In this document: positions 31,242-39,577 of the stretch, piece after piece
How positions within the stretch are numbered: position 1 is the first letter of the stretch
Layout of the letters: every line of letters starts with the position of its first letter
NCBI GenBank assembly: GCA_002436085.1
Contig: DIXT01000012.1
Location: 8,543-49,913 of the forward strand
DNA from: Anaerolineaceae bacterium UBA6073
GTDB lineage: Bacteria; Chloroflexota; Anaerolineae; Anaerolineales; Anaerolineaceae
DNA length: 41,371 nt
Direction of reading: 5' to 3'
Translations under genes and position numbers: made by a program
Notes under the pieces: model-generated
Database searches by the model: none
What the model was told of the DNA's origin: nothing
Seen by the model: only the letters and a program-made list of their open reading frames with translations

Positions 31242-32186
31242 ATGAGATTGGATTCAGGTTCGGGCTTTCCAAAAGAATCCCAGCGGAGAGAAACTGGAGC
31301 CAGGTGCTGGTTTTTACTTGTGGGGTTTTTCCTGGCGGCGATAATTGGTATATTGACTGCTGCTTGTGACCCGATTTCAGGGAGATTGGGCTTTCTTCCT
31401 CCGCAGGATAGGATGACAGATACGATGACTCCGCCTTTACCTGAAAAGGCTACAGCCATGACCACCGCTACTATTACCTCAACAGCAACTTTTACCCCCA
31501 TTCCTACAGAAACCCCAACAGTAACCCCAACGCCTACTGAAAAACCGTTGATCGAGGGGAATATTTTCTATGATCCGCAGAAAAAAGAAGATTTTAAAAA
31601 TGTAGTTCTGGCACCTTCTCCAATAGATGAGCCTGAGAAGTTTTCTAAGTGGCAGGATGAATATTTAAAGATGGTGATGGAAAAACTGGACGATTATGAA
31701 GAAGGGCCATATGTTGATTTGATGACAAGAGGATTCATAATAAGCGAAGAAACGGGTACAATAAACTTTTTTTCAAACAATTGGCCGGTTGTTTCCTCAT
31801 ATAAGTTTATTTGGCAAGGCCAAGAGATGCTGAGTAAAACTTTTGTGTTTCGAAATCTGACCGGTAGGGTGTTTCCTCTTACTTTCACATATACCACAGA
31901 GGATAGAATATTTAGTTTTATGAACGATTTCGGCTATCAAACTCCGCCAAACGATAAAGAACGCGTTATGTTTGTAAGGTTTTCATACTCTGATTCAGCC
32001 CATGAGATTAAAAAGGGTTCGCAGATGTACGATAATTTTTCAGCAGATTTTATGGGCGGGGGTAATCATCAAGAAATATATGACATTTTCGACCTAAGAC
32101 TTCAGAAAGGAACTGCTACAGAGGAGGATTTTGACACCCTTATTCGGGCAAGACTAGTGATTTATGCTATGCAAAACCGGCGATAA
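31242..32186 (+). CDS. Putative lipoprotein with Pro/Thr linker (314 aa)
   Basis: An unusually long charged N-terminus (about 22 residues) precedes a hydrophobic stretch WFLLVGFFLAAIIGILTAAC ending in a lipobox-like LTAAC (Cys42). A Thr/Pro-rich linker (about 65-100, ATFTPIPTETPTVTPTPT) leads to a folded domain with patterns YLKMVMEKLDDYEE, FRNLTGRVFPLTFTYTTED and FVRFSYSDSAHEI. I do not recognise this domain. AGGAGG lies 8 bases before the ATG. Codons and base composition are AT-richer than in the first half of the window, suggesting a separate origin. A small membrane protein gene follows after 35 bases. Confidence 0.75.
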   Translation: MRLDSGSGFPKESQRRETGARCWFLLVGFFLAAIIGILTAACDPISGRLGFLPPQDRMTDTMTPPLPEKATAMTTATITSTATFTPIPTETPTVTPTPTEKPLIEGNIFYDPQKKEDFKNVVLAPSPIDEPEKFSKWQDEYLKMVMEKLDDYEEGPYVDLMTRGFIISEETGTINFFSNNWPVVSSYKFIWQGQEMLSKTFVFRNLTGRVFPLTFTYTTEDRIFSFMNDFGYQTPPNDKERVMFVRFSYSDSAHEIKKGSQMYDNFSADFMGGGNHQEIYDIFDLRLQKGTATEEDFDTLIRARLVIYAMQNRR

Positions 32187-32221
32187 ATTTGAAAAAAAAT
32201 CAAAATATGTCATTATGAAGT

Positions 32222-32452
32222 ATGAAGAAATGGTTGATAGTAATACCGCTTCTTATTCTTTTGGTAACTGTCCTCCTCATTTTTAAATATCAATCCCTTC
32301 AAAAAAGCACAAAATCAGATCGGGTAATAACTCCAACTGAATCCGTCCAAGTTTCCTTGGATGGTAAAGATATAGTTGAGGCAAAATCCGGGATAGCACA
32401 AATCCTAAACTGGGATCCTGACGGGGGCAACCCGACCGCGCGCGCCATCTGA
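32222..32452 (+). CDS. Small membrane-anchored protein, probably truncated (76 aa)
   Basis: Residues 1-22 (KKWLIVIPLLILLVTVLLIF) form a clear signal-anchor helix, followed by a polar region KSDRVITPTESVQVSLDGKDIVEAKSGIAQILNWD. The last ten or so codons (PDGGNPTARAI) have a different, GC-rich character and coincide with a change in base composition about 80 bases before a 231-bp repeat. I infer the original 3' part was lost when this junction formed. The ribosome site is weak. Function unknown. Confidence 0.5.
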   Translation: MKKWLIVIPLLILLVTVLLIFKYQSLQKSTKSDRVITPTESVQVSLDGKDIVEAKSGIAQILNWDPDGGNPTARAI

Positions 32453-32531
32453 CCTTTAGGTCTCCTACTGCTTTCTTGTGCGTGCTGAGTATGGTAGGGG
32501 GATGTGCTCGCTTCACATTGGCCAGGTATCA

Positions 32532-32763
32532 GAATTCGCGAGCAAAGCGGATACCACCCATTTGTTCACTTTATGCACACAGCACGAACAGAGTCACCGG
32601 TTCTAGTAATCGGGCCGATGACCTAACTTTGGAAATGGATGTGTTGGCGATACGGATAAAGATGCGGTTAAAATGGAAGCTTGGATGGAGCCCCATGGTC
32701 AATTCTCGCGCACGGTCAGCCCACACAGCCTTCGGCTTGGGGTGCTACGCAAGACCGGCGCGA
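32532..32763 (+). repeat. Dispersed repeat R1 (long form, 231 bp)
   Basis: Starts GAATTCGCGAGCAAAGCGG and ends GACCGGCGCGA. It is colinear with R2 at 34990-35221, with roughly ten substitutions and no gaps by eye. The last 51 bases (32713-32763, from CGGTCAGCCC to CGGCGCGA) also occur in R3 and R4. R1 and R2 are direct repeats that bracket the HEAT-repeat gene and the IS256-type element. Confidence 0.9.
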
Positions 32764-32907
32764 TCAAGAAGCGTTGTTCTCGTTGATTATCTGCAGAGTC
32801 TTTGCTTGGGGCGTCTTGGCCAATGTATATGGCAGAAGAGTCGCCGTGGAGGACAATTGGTCTTCGGTTGGAGTAACAGCTTGGGTTATGTATCTTTCAG
32901 AGGTTTC

Positions 32908-32934
32908 AGTGGGTAACCCAGTGGGTTACCCACT
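32908..32934. repeat. Perfect 13-bp inverted repeat
   Basis: AGTGGGTAACCCA, one base, then TGGGTTACCCACT. There is no T-run, so it is not a standard terminator. The motif GGGTAACCC is itself palindromic, so each arm could be a protein-binding half-site. Confidence 0.7.
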
Positions 32935-33048
32935 TATGTTGGTGCAGGCCGTAAAAAGGGTACCCACCATGAAAATTTGAAGCCAGAAGAGTTTCTTCAT
33001 TTTTTCCTGATAAATCTTGTTTGAAAGGTACATATTAAAAAACCAAAA

Positions 33049-33894
33049 CTAATACCTCCAGCTGCCAATACCATCCCACCAGTAATCCAGATATTGATAA
33101 TCAAACGGCATACGTTCTATGACATATTGCATCGCCTTCTGCATCAACCTAAAGCCACCGGCGTGATATAGGTTCTGTCCGATTTCTTTTGCCCGTTGAA
33201 TGGAAGCTGGTCTTGGGTAATTATTCCCTTTTTCAGCTTTTAGAATGCGACATAATTCCGCCACTGCAGGTTCAATGCTATTGACGGGTTTCTCATCTTT
33301 TTCGCTGTGTTGAGGACTGATGGTGCTTCCTGTGCAGCCGGAAACAATCTCCAACTTTCGAATAACTTCATGGGCAGCCTGGCTGCTGACTGGCTCATTA
33401 ATTTCAATGAGCACGTGGGCGATGTCAGCCTGCAGCATTCGTTGATATTCTTCTTCAGCAGGAATATTCATGGCATTTACCAATTCTTCCACAGCGGGCA
33501 ATCCGATTCTTACGAGTGCGTCAGCACATGTTTGCCTCACGATTCTATCGTTGTCGTGTGAATTCAGGACTTCTTTAATTAAGGCTGATGTGGCTCTGGG
33601 ATCGCCAATGAGACCGAGCGCTTCGGCTGAAGCCATGCATAAATTTTTATTTCGATCAGCCAGACTAATTCTTAAATTATGATCAGCAAGAGTAACCAGG
33701 AGGGGTTCCACTGCTTTGTTATCGCCGATTTTTCCTAAAGCCCGTGCTGCTTCAATACGTGAAAGTAAATTATCTCCGTTTAAGGCATTAATAAGCGCTT
33801 CAACAGCTTTGCCCCCTGCATCTACACATGTTTGCCATTCTCCTTTTGCTATCCAGTTTTCTATTGTTTCTTTTGTCACATCGTCATTATTCAT
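33049..33894 (-). CDS. HEAT/PBS-lyase-type repeat protein (281 aa)
   Basis: The protein has repeating helical units: AVEALINALNGDNLLSRIEAARALGKIGDNKAVEPL, then a second with ASAEALGLIGDPRATSALIKEV, a third with CADALVRIGLPAVEELVNAM and a fourth with DIAHVLIEINEP. These fit HEAT-like (PBS lyase) repeats, a protein-protein interaction scaffold. The C-terminal 90 residues (VAELCRILKAEKGNNYPRPASIQRAKEIGQNLYHAGGFRLMQKAMQYVIERMP) form a different helical region. GGAAAGGATG precedes the ATG. It stands alone between repeat R1 and the IS element. Function cannot be inferred. Confidence 0.8.
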   Translation of the reverse strand: MNNDDVTKETIENWIAKGEWQTCVDAGGKAVEALINALNGDNLLSRIEAARALGKIGDNKAVEPLLVTLADHNLRISLADRNKNLCMASAEALGLIGDPRATSALIKEVLNSHDNDRIVRQTCADALVRIGLPAVEELVNAMNIPAEEEYQRMLQADIAHVLIEINEPVSSQAAHEVIRKLEIVSGCTGSTISPQHSEKDEKPVNSIEPAVAELCRILKAEKGNNYPRPASIQRAKEIGQNLYHAGGFRLMQKAMQYVIERMPFDYQYLDYWWDGIGSWRY

Positions 33895-33983
33895 TATGTC
33901 ATCCTTTCCTATAAGAATCAGATGAGCAATAGCTGAATTACATAATTAGGAAGCAGTTATACTTTATTATATACAAAAATTCT

Positions 33984-34892
33984 TTAATAACCTAATGACT
34001 TGCCAGCACAATAATGTTTTCCGATCTGCCACTCCACCCTAATCTCCATAAGAAGGGCGGAGCTTAATCTAAGACAGGATGCTTCGTTTGGAAAAACACC
34101 AACCACTCTTGTTCGTTTTCGAATCTCCTTGTTGATCCTTTCCAGGCTGTTGGTTGTCCGAATAGTTCTTCGGTGTTCCAGAGGGAAATCAAAAAACGAA
34201 AACACCTCGGAAAGGTTATCTTCTAGCCATGCCGATAGATGCGGTACAGAAACAGCATACTTCTGGATGGCAGCTTGTAGTAACTCTTCAGCAGTCTTTC
34301 GATCTGGAGCATTGAACATTGAACGAATGTCTGCAGCCACCTCCAATCTCATGTGCTGTTTGGGTAAGTATGCACCAGCATTCTGTTGCAAGTGGAACTG
34401 GCATCTTTGCCAGGGAACACTGCCAAATACGGCTCGTCTGGCTGCTCCAAGACCTTCGTGGTCATCACTGATGATCAGTTTCATACCATTCAGACCACGA
34501 TCTTTCAGACCCTTCAGAAAGGCTTTCCAATGGGTTTCGTGTTCACTGAGTGACACAGAAACACCAAGTATCTGCCTTTCGCCCTCCGGAGTAATTCCTG
34601 AAGCCACCAAAACCGCCGCATCTCGAACTTGGCCAGCTTCACGAACTTTCTCATAACGGGCATTCACATACAGATAGCTGATCTCTCCCATGCGAGTTCG
34701 AACGGTCTTTGGCTTATACCCGTTTGCGTGGCCTTTTCGTTCTTCTGTTCGTTCGTATTCATCAGCCTGCAAATACTTTGACCTTTCGACCTGCATAGCC
34801 TGGTTGATTAGCACACGCATCATCTCAGGTACAGCTTCCAGTCCTTTTTCTACAAGATCTTCTGAAAAGGTATAATTATTTCGGTGAGTCAT
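33984..34892 (-). CDS. IS256-family transposase with internal deletion
   Basis: Start at 34892 follows AAAGGAG. N-terminus TFSEDLVEKGLEAVPEMMRVLINQAMQVERSKYL and C-terminus (TTNSLERINKEIRKRTRVVGVFPNEASCLRLSSALLMEI) are clearly IS256 family. The middle is short: TVRTRMGEIS passes directly into YLYVNARYEKVREAG, whereas family members carry about 90-110 residues between them. The first DDE aspartate, expected in LDARYEKVRE, reads Asn here (residue 77). The second Asp (LIISDDHEGLGAA), the WQRCQFH region and the Glu (NSLERINKEI) remain. The protein is 302 residues versus about 400, so it is probably inactive. Confidence 0.85.
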   Translation of the reverse strand: MTHRNNYTFSEDLVEKGLEAVPEMMRVLINQAMQVERSKYLQADEYERTEERKGHANGYKPKTVRTRMGEISYLYVNARYEKVREAGQVRDAAVLVASGITPEGERQILGVSVSLSEHETHWKAFLKGLKDRGLNGMKLIISDDHEGLGAARRAVFGSVPWQRCQFHLQQNAGAYLPKQHMRLEVAADIRSMFNAPDRKTAEELLQAAIQKYAVSVPHLSAWLEDNLSEVFSFFDFPLEHRRTIRTTNSLERINKEIRKRTRVVGVFPNEASCLRLSSALLMEIRVEWQIGKHYCAGKSLGY

Positions 34893-34987
34893 TTCCAGTC
34901 TCCTTTGTTGGTGTCGTAACCTTAAGGATACTTCTGACTCACCGCTTTTGTTAAGGTTCAGCATTTTACAGAAAGAATGTTACACCA
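33984..34987 (-). mobile_element. IS256-family insertion sequence remnant
   Basis: The element holds a single transposase gene of the IS256/MULE-like type. The right boundary is probably close to 34987, where repeat R2 begins two bases later. I looked for terminal inverted repeats matching TGTAACATTCTTTC at the right edge but found no convincing partner left of 33984, so the left end may be lost. It is oriented minus. Confidence 0.7.
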
Positions 34988-34989
34988 AC

Positions 34990-35221
34990 GAATTCGCGAG
35001 CAAAGCGGATACCACCCATTTGTTCACATTATGCACACAGCACGAACAGAGTCACCGGCTCTAGTGATCGGGCCGATGACCCAGCTGTGGAAATGGATGT
35101 GTTGGCGATACGGATAAAGATGCGGTTAACATGGAAGCTTGGATGGAGACCCATGGTCAATTCTCGCGCACGGTCAGCCCACACAGCCTTCGGCTTGGGG
35201 TGCTACGCAAGTCCGGCGCGT
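34990..35221 (+). repeat. Dispersed repeat R2 (long form, 231 bp)
   Basis: Second copy of R1, same orientation, starting right at the IS edge (GAATTCGCGAGC) and ending GTCCGGCGCG. The shared 51-bp core is at 35171-35221. Differences to R1 include ATTATGCAC/TTTATGCAC and AAGTCCGG/AAGACCGG. Confidence 0.9.
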
Positions 35222-35309
35222 TCAGACACCGGCCAAAACCTGCTCTCTGCCATCCCTACCATATGGCAGTCCAAAATCCACATAGCAGACTGCCCCCGAA
35301 CCTCTTCGG

Positions 35310-37316
35310 CTATCGCAGCAGTATCGGCAGGTAAAGCCAGCTGTACCCCGCCCCCATCAGGGCGAACTCGCTGAGATGGCAGACAGGCAGGCTGAACCAG
35401 TTTTCTGCTGTGCTGCGCGTGTACGCGCCGCCCGGGCAGGTGCCGACAGCGTCCTCCCAGCTGGCGCTGCTGCTGTTCCAGTAAAACAGAGCCAGCGTAT
35501 TTTCCAATACCCCGCCCAGATATGCTTCGTTGTACGAGATTCGAACCACAAGCGGAAGCACAAAGCTGGTGATGGGATTATCAGAAACATCAAACGCGGA
35601 CAGGTCAAAGCTCCGGCCAGCGTAGGCAAAGCCGGTGGGGTGGGTTGGGGCAGGGAAAGGGGTATATTCCAGGTAAAAATCCTTGCCGGCTGCCCCAGCC
35701 GGAATGCTTATCCGGGTGCTCCCGTCGTATGTTAGGACTGATCCGCCGGTCGCGTTAGGAATATACGCAGCCTGCCATTGGGTCTAGTACCAGTTGGGGT
35801 CCTTAAGCGCCAGGAAACTGGCCGGGGGTTCTGTCGCGGGGACATTCAGGCGGTTATACCCCAGGTTCAGTTCATATCCGGCGCTGCAGGGGAAGGTTGG
35901 GTCGCCCGGCTCGCATAAGTCGACCAGATTAGTAAAACTGGCAGGCACATTACCGCTCAGTAGGTTTTGGCTGAGGTCCAGGTGGACCAGTTCGGTCAGG
36001 TTGCCAAGTTCCGGCGGAATGGCGCTGCTAAGCGCGTTGTTGCGCAGGACGAGCAGCCCCAGCGTGTCGGAAAGGTTGCCGAGCGCGACCGGGATTGGCC
36101 CCGACAGGTTGTTATATCCCAGGTCAAGCTGGTAAAAGTTTCCCTGCCCAAGCTGGTAGGGGATGCTGCCAGTCAGCGCATTATGGTTTAGGCGCAGCCA
36201 GGTAAGGTGGGACAGACTGCCCAGTTGGGTCGGGATTGAACCGCTAAGTTGGTTATAGGCGAGATCTAATAAGGATAGCTGCGAAAGACCCCCAAAGGTC
36301 GTCGGAATAGAGCCGCTGAGCTGATTATGCTGAAGCTCCAAATAACGCAGATTAGCAAGGTTCCCCAGCGTGCTTGGAATGGAACCGCTGAGCTGGTTGT
36401 GGTTCAGGTACAGGTACATCAGCGCGGTGAGCCCGCCAAATGCGGAGGGAATGGCACCGCTGAGCTGGCAGTCTTCAATGGAGATTGCCCAGGCTTGGGT
36501 CAGGTTAGCCAGCTCGGGGGGGATGGTGCCGGTAAGCGGGTTAATGCCTATTGCAAGCACGTTCAGTTTGTTCAGGTTACCGAGTTCCGCTGGGATTGAG
36601 CCGTTTAGTTGGTTGTTGTAAAGCCATAGGCGGGTCAGGTTGGTCAGGTTCCCAAGTTCAGGAGGGATTGAACCGCTCAGTTGGTTGAGTCCTAGCGTGA
36701 GGGATGTCAGCTGGGACAGGCTGCCAAGCGAGACAGGAATGGTTCCGCTCAGGGAATTGCCGTAAAGCTCTAACTCCTTCAGGGTAGAAAGGCTGCCAAG
36801 CTCCGTTGGAATGGCGCCGCTCAGCTGGTTGTTGTGCAGGTCGAGGGTTTGCAGGCTGCTGAGAGCATTCAGTCCGGCGGGCAGCGGGCCGCTGAGCAGG
36901 TTGCTACCCAGGATCAGCTTGATGACGTGTCCTGCGGAAACGGTCACGCCGTACCAGGCGCTGATAGTGTTCGTCTCGAGCCAGTTCGCATGGTTCGTCC
37001 AGCCGGCGCCGTTGGTGCTGGCGTAGAGCGCGCTGAGGACCTGGCACTCTGCGACTGGGACTTCGGTCACGAGCGCGCAGTCGAAGCTGTTCACCTGGCG
37101 GGAAGTCTCTTCCAGTTGGGCTGGGGTAGGCGCGGTATAGGCGGTTTCGGACGCGGCTGGGAGAAAGCTTAAGTAATCGGGTGCTGGTGGTTCGAAGGAG
37201 TCTGCTTCGGGTGTGTCTGCCTCGGCGGGCAGGCTGCGCGCTTGCGCGTAGGCTGGGGCGCCAAGAGAAGAGACTAAGAGCGTGAGGAGGATGATGTACC
37301 GGCTGATGCTTTTCAT
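35310..37316 (-). pseudogene. Secreted plant-type LRR protein interrupted by one in-frame amber codon
   Basis: The gene starts with a signal peptide (MKSISRYIILLTLLVSSLGAPAYA) and an N-terminal cap (CQVLSALYASTNGAGWTNHANWL), followed by about 13 copies of a 24-residue LxxLxLxxNxLSGxIPxxLGxL repeat, then ...FLALKDPNWY and TAG (35784-35786). The same frame continues without any further stop through VLTYDGSTRISIPAGAAGKDFYLEY, FDVSDNPITSFVLPLVVRISYNEAYLGG, and ends LYLPILLR at 35310. Full reading would give about 668 residues: LRR domain plus a beta-rich C-terminal domain. Coordinates cover the complete frame; the open first part ends at 35784. Likely a cell-surface recognition or adhesion protein. 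Confidence 0.85.
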
Positions 37317-37539
37317 TCGTGGTTCCTTTCAACGAGCGGGAGAGGTGCTTGAAAGCGAAATTATACACGCTAGAATAAAAATGATGCGAAAGATGAGCAA
37401 ATTTTGGTGTTTGCGAATGAGATCAGGAATAGCATTGGAAAGAGGCGAGTCATCTGACGCTTTCAGGAGTGCGAACCATCCTTGTTCTCGCATGCTCTCC
37501 TGATAATGCAATGTTTTTAGCCGTTATCTACAAGTGGGC

Positions 37540-37655
37540 TCGACCTGTGAGATGGAAACCTGCAAAAACCCTGGAGACCTGCGGTCAAATTCCGCGTACG
37601 GTCAGCCCACACAGCCTTCGGCTTGGGGTGCTACGCAAGACCGGCGCGAGCAGAG
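37540..37655 (+). repeat. Dispersed repeat R3 (short form, 116 bp)
   Basis: Begins TCGACCTGTGAGATGG, contains ACCTGCAAAAACC and ATTCCGC, and ends with the 51-bp core (37599-37649). Colinear with R4 (39864-39979) without gaps. The left 59 bases differ from those of R1/R2, so two repeat types share the right end. Confidence 0.85.
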
Positions 37656-37681
37656 ATGGGGACCTGTGACATTCGGACGGT

Positions 37682-37747
37682 GGGGCGAAGCATACTAAAT
37701 TCGCGATTATGGTGAGGTAGAGAGATCATCCTGGGATGCTTCGCCCC
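37682..37747. repeat. Inverted repeat, possible miniature element
   Basis: GGGGCGAAGCAT (37682-37693) and its exact reverse complement ATGCTTCGCCCC (37736-37747) bracket 42 AT-rich bases (ATAATCG...TCCTGGG). It lies between repeat R3 and the 37906 gene in a 590-base non-coding gap (37317-37905) that otherwise holds R3 and a direct repeat AAATCAAAATTGC (37798-37810 and 37812-37824). A miniature transposable element or repeat remnant is possible. Confidence 0.6.
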
Positions 37748-37905
37748 TACCCTTTGTTACAAGTGGGCAGGCAGCACGCTCCGAAGGAGATTCTTTTAAA
37801 TCAAAATTGCAAAATCAAAATTGCAAGCAAGAGCAGGGAACGGCGGTGTTACAATAACAAAGTAGTAGGCTCAATCTATTCCAGTCTAGAATTAGGAGGT
37901 TAGCA

Positions 37906-38395
37906 ATGAGTACAAATAATGTATCTCGTCGGAATAACAGCCTGTCTAGTGTAGCTGATGAGCTTTCTCGAAGAGGTTATAAAGCGGTTTTACAGGGACG
38001 GGCAAACCCTCCCGTGGATATCATATGCTACGACCCCCAGAAAACGAAGTCTGTAAACCTAATCGTTAGAACCTACAATCCTGCGAAAAATTCCTGTATT
38101 GTTGGTCCTAAGGCGGCGCAATTCTTTGGGGAAAACTTCTTTTGGATCCTTGCAGGTATCCCTCCTTGTGATAGTTCAGACCATACAGAGTTTTACATCA
38201 TTCCTAATCGGGTGATGGCTGAGAATGTGCCTAAATTTCATCGCTTGTGGCTTGAAACTCCTGGGAGATTCGGACGCATTCACCAGGATAATAACGTGAG
38301 AATCGTCTTATTATCTCCCAACAATTCCCCCCTATTACTGGGATGTTTCATCTTATCGTAATAATTGGGATTTGATAAGAGAAAAGTTAAATTAG
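37906..38395 (+). pseudogene. Nuclease-like (PD-(D/E)XK-type?) protein with C-terminal frameshift at a C6 run
   Basis: AGGAGG precedes the ATG. The 5' frame reads LSSVADELSRRGYKAVLQGRANPPVDIICYDPQKTKSVNLIVRTYN..., a pattern like small restriction-fold domains (helix, D-I-I at the first acidic site, beta strand, then VRT where VKT is usual), so the second acidic/lysine site is altered. The frame ends at 38361 after PNNSPLLLGCFILS. At the run CCCCCC (38327-38332) removal of one C gives instead SPYYWDVSSYRNNWDLIREKLN and a TAG at 38395, a much more protein-like end. The intact form would be about 162 residues. Next gene starts 28 bases further. Confidence 0.6.
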
Positions 38396-38423
38396 CCACT
38401 CATGTTAATTATCTGAGGCAATG

Positions 38424-39161
38424 ATGGCAGATTACCAACAAATTCTGGAAGCTCTTATCCGACACAAAGCCACATATGGTTATGAGGAGCTTACTCCCGC
38501 TAAGTGCCCCGAAGCTATTCAACTCATCCATAACAATAGCTTCGCGTTCATCTCTGCCTGTTGCCTGGATAGAGGTACCAAGGCTGAGATTATCTGGACG
38601 ATTCCCTATTGGCTCTCCCAACAGGTCGGTCATTATGATCCTCAGCAATTCTATCCCATGAGCTTGAACAGGATTAGCTTCCTGTTTGATAGATTACCTC
38701 AGAAACCACGCTATACAAACGCCGCACCTCGCACTTTTCTTGAAATATGTAGGATTGTAGTGGAAGATTTCTCAGGGAAAGCAGAAAACATTTGGAATAA
38801 TCGGTGCGCTATGGACGTGAAGAGGACGCTCCTTTCAGTTTATGGCGTAGGAAATGGCATTGCCAATATGAGTCTGGTTTTGATTGAAAGCGGGTATCAC
38901 ATTACATTTTCCGATATTGATTATTCGAAAATGGATATCAAGCCCGATGTCCATACAATGCGCGTTCTTTACCGTTTAGGTGTGTCGCCTTCAATCAATA
39001 CTGACCTTGCGATATTAGCTGCCCGCCATATCAGTCCTTCTTATCCTGGCGCGATTGATGGTCCGTTATGGTCCTTTGGTAGAAATTGGCGTCACCCTAC
39101 AAGCGCCGATTGTGGATCATGTCCATTGGATACTTGTTGCGAAAAGGTTGGTGTTAAATGA
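38424..39161 (+). CDS. HhH-GPD / endonuclease III-like Fe-S DNA glycosylase homologue
   Basis: The 245-residue protein has a helix-hairpin-helix segment LLSVYGVGNGIANMSLVLIE (about residues 135-155), then the Asp-containing loop DIDYSKMDIKPDVHTMRVLYRLG, whose DVHTMRVLYRLG matches the VDTHV.R...RLG helix of endonuclease III with the catalytic Asp. The C-terminus has CGSCPLDTCC, which with further residues could hold an Fe-S cluster as in EndoIII, though spacing differs (CxxCxxxxCC). The first 100 residues (including FLFDRLPQKPRYTNAAPRTFLEIC) are unlike classical enzymes. The second ATG at 38424 is preferred by the GAGG spacing. Its stop overlaps the next start by 4 bases. Confidence 0.75.
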   Translation: MADYQQILEALIRHKATYGYEELTPAKCPEAIQLIHNNSFAFISACCLDRGTKAEIIWTIPYWLSQQVGHYDPQQFYPMSLNRISFLFDRLPQKPRYTNAAPRTFLEICRIVVEDFSGKAENIWNNRCAMDVKRTLLSVYGVGNGIANMSLVLIESGYHITFSDIDYSKMDIKPDVHTMRVLYRLGVSPSINTDLAILAARHISPSYPGAIDGPLWSFGRNWRHPTSADCGSCPLDTCCEKVGVK

Positions 39162-39577
39162 ACAGAATTGTTTTGATTTCGTGTGTCAAAAGTAAACTCG
39201 ACCATCCAGCCAGAGCGGAAGATCTCTACATTAGTCCTCTCTTCAAATACAACCTTGCTTATGCCCGTAAACTGAAACCGAATCACATCTTCGTTCTCTC
39301 GGCGAAATATGGTCTGCTTAGATTAACCGACAAGATTGCGCCATATGAGAAAACGCTAAAAACTATGCCTGTTGCTGAGAGAAGGGCATGGGCGGAAAGT
39401 GTGCTTGCAGAGTTGTCAAAATATGCCAGTTTGAGTAATGATGAGTTCATATTCCTGGCTGGAGATTCCTACCGTGAGTACCTAATCCCCCAAATGCAGC
39501 ACTACCAAATTCCCTTTGAAGGGGTTTCGTTTGGCAATCAACTAAAGGCTTTAAAACAACTGGTAGGTAGCCTTTAA
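39158..39577 (+). CDS. DUF6884-type protein (139 aa)
   Basis: The protein begins RIVLISCVKSKLDHPARAEDLYISPLFKYNLAYARKL and continues FVLSAKYGLLRLTDKIAPYEKTLKTMPVAERRAWAESVL, then FIFLAGDSYREYLIP. This is the pattern of the DUF6884 family: a small alpha/beta domain with SCVKSK, the SA-K/E-YGLL motif and YEKTL, found in bacteria and phages, function unknown. The start overlaps the stop of the glycosylase gene (ATGA), so they are translationally coupled. The conserved CVKSK and SAKYGLL residues look like an active site, suggesting an enzyme. Confidence 0.75.
   Translation: MNRIVLISCVKSKLDHPARAEDLYISPLFKYNLAYARKLKPNHIFVLSAKYGLLRLTDKIAPYEKTLKTMPVAERRAWAESVLAELSKYASLSNDEFIFLAGDSYREYLIPQMQHYQIPFEGVSFGNQLKALKQLVGSL

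Larger units (their letters stand above)
32453..33048. other. Non-coding repeat-bearing gap
   Basis: About 600 bases without a supported gene. It contains repeat copy R1 (32532-32763), a perfect 27-base palindrome (32908-32934) and AT-rich sequence up to the HEAT-repeat gene. Short open frames across the repeat (for example ...SAHTAFGLGCYA...) recur in the other repeat copies and have no start signals, so I do not call them. Confidence 0.6.

Noticed and set aside
32681..32980. 99-codon frame across repeat R1 as a gene
   Set aside because: The first part is repeat sequence present at four loci in different frames; no ribosome site; the second part has no recognisable domain.
35784..35786. Amber codon as evidence of an altered genetic code
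   Set aside because: Other genes in the window end normally with TAG and no gene besides this one needs TAG read as sense.
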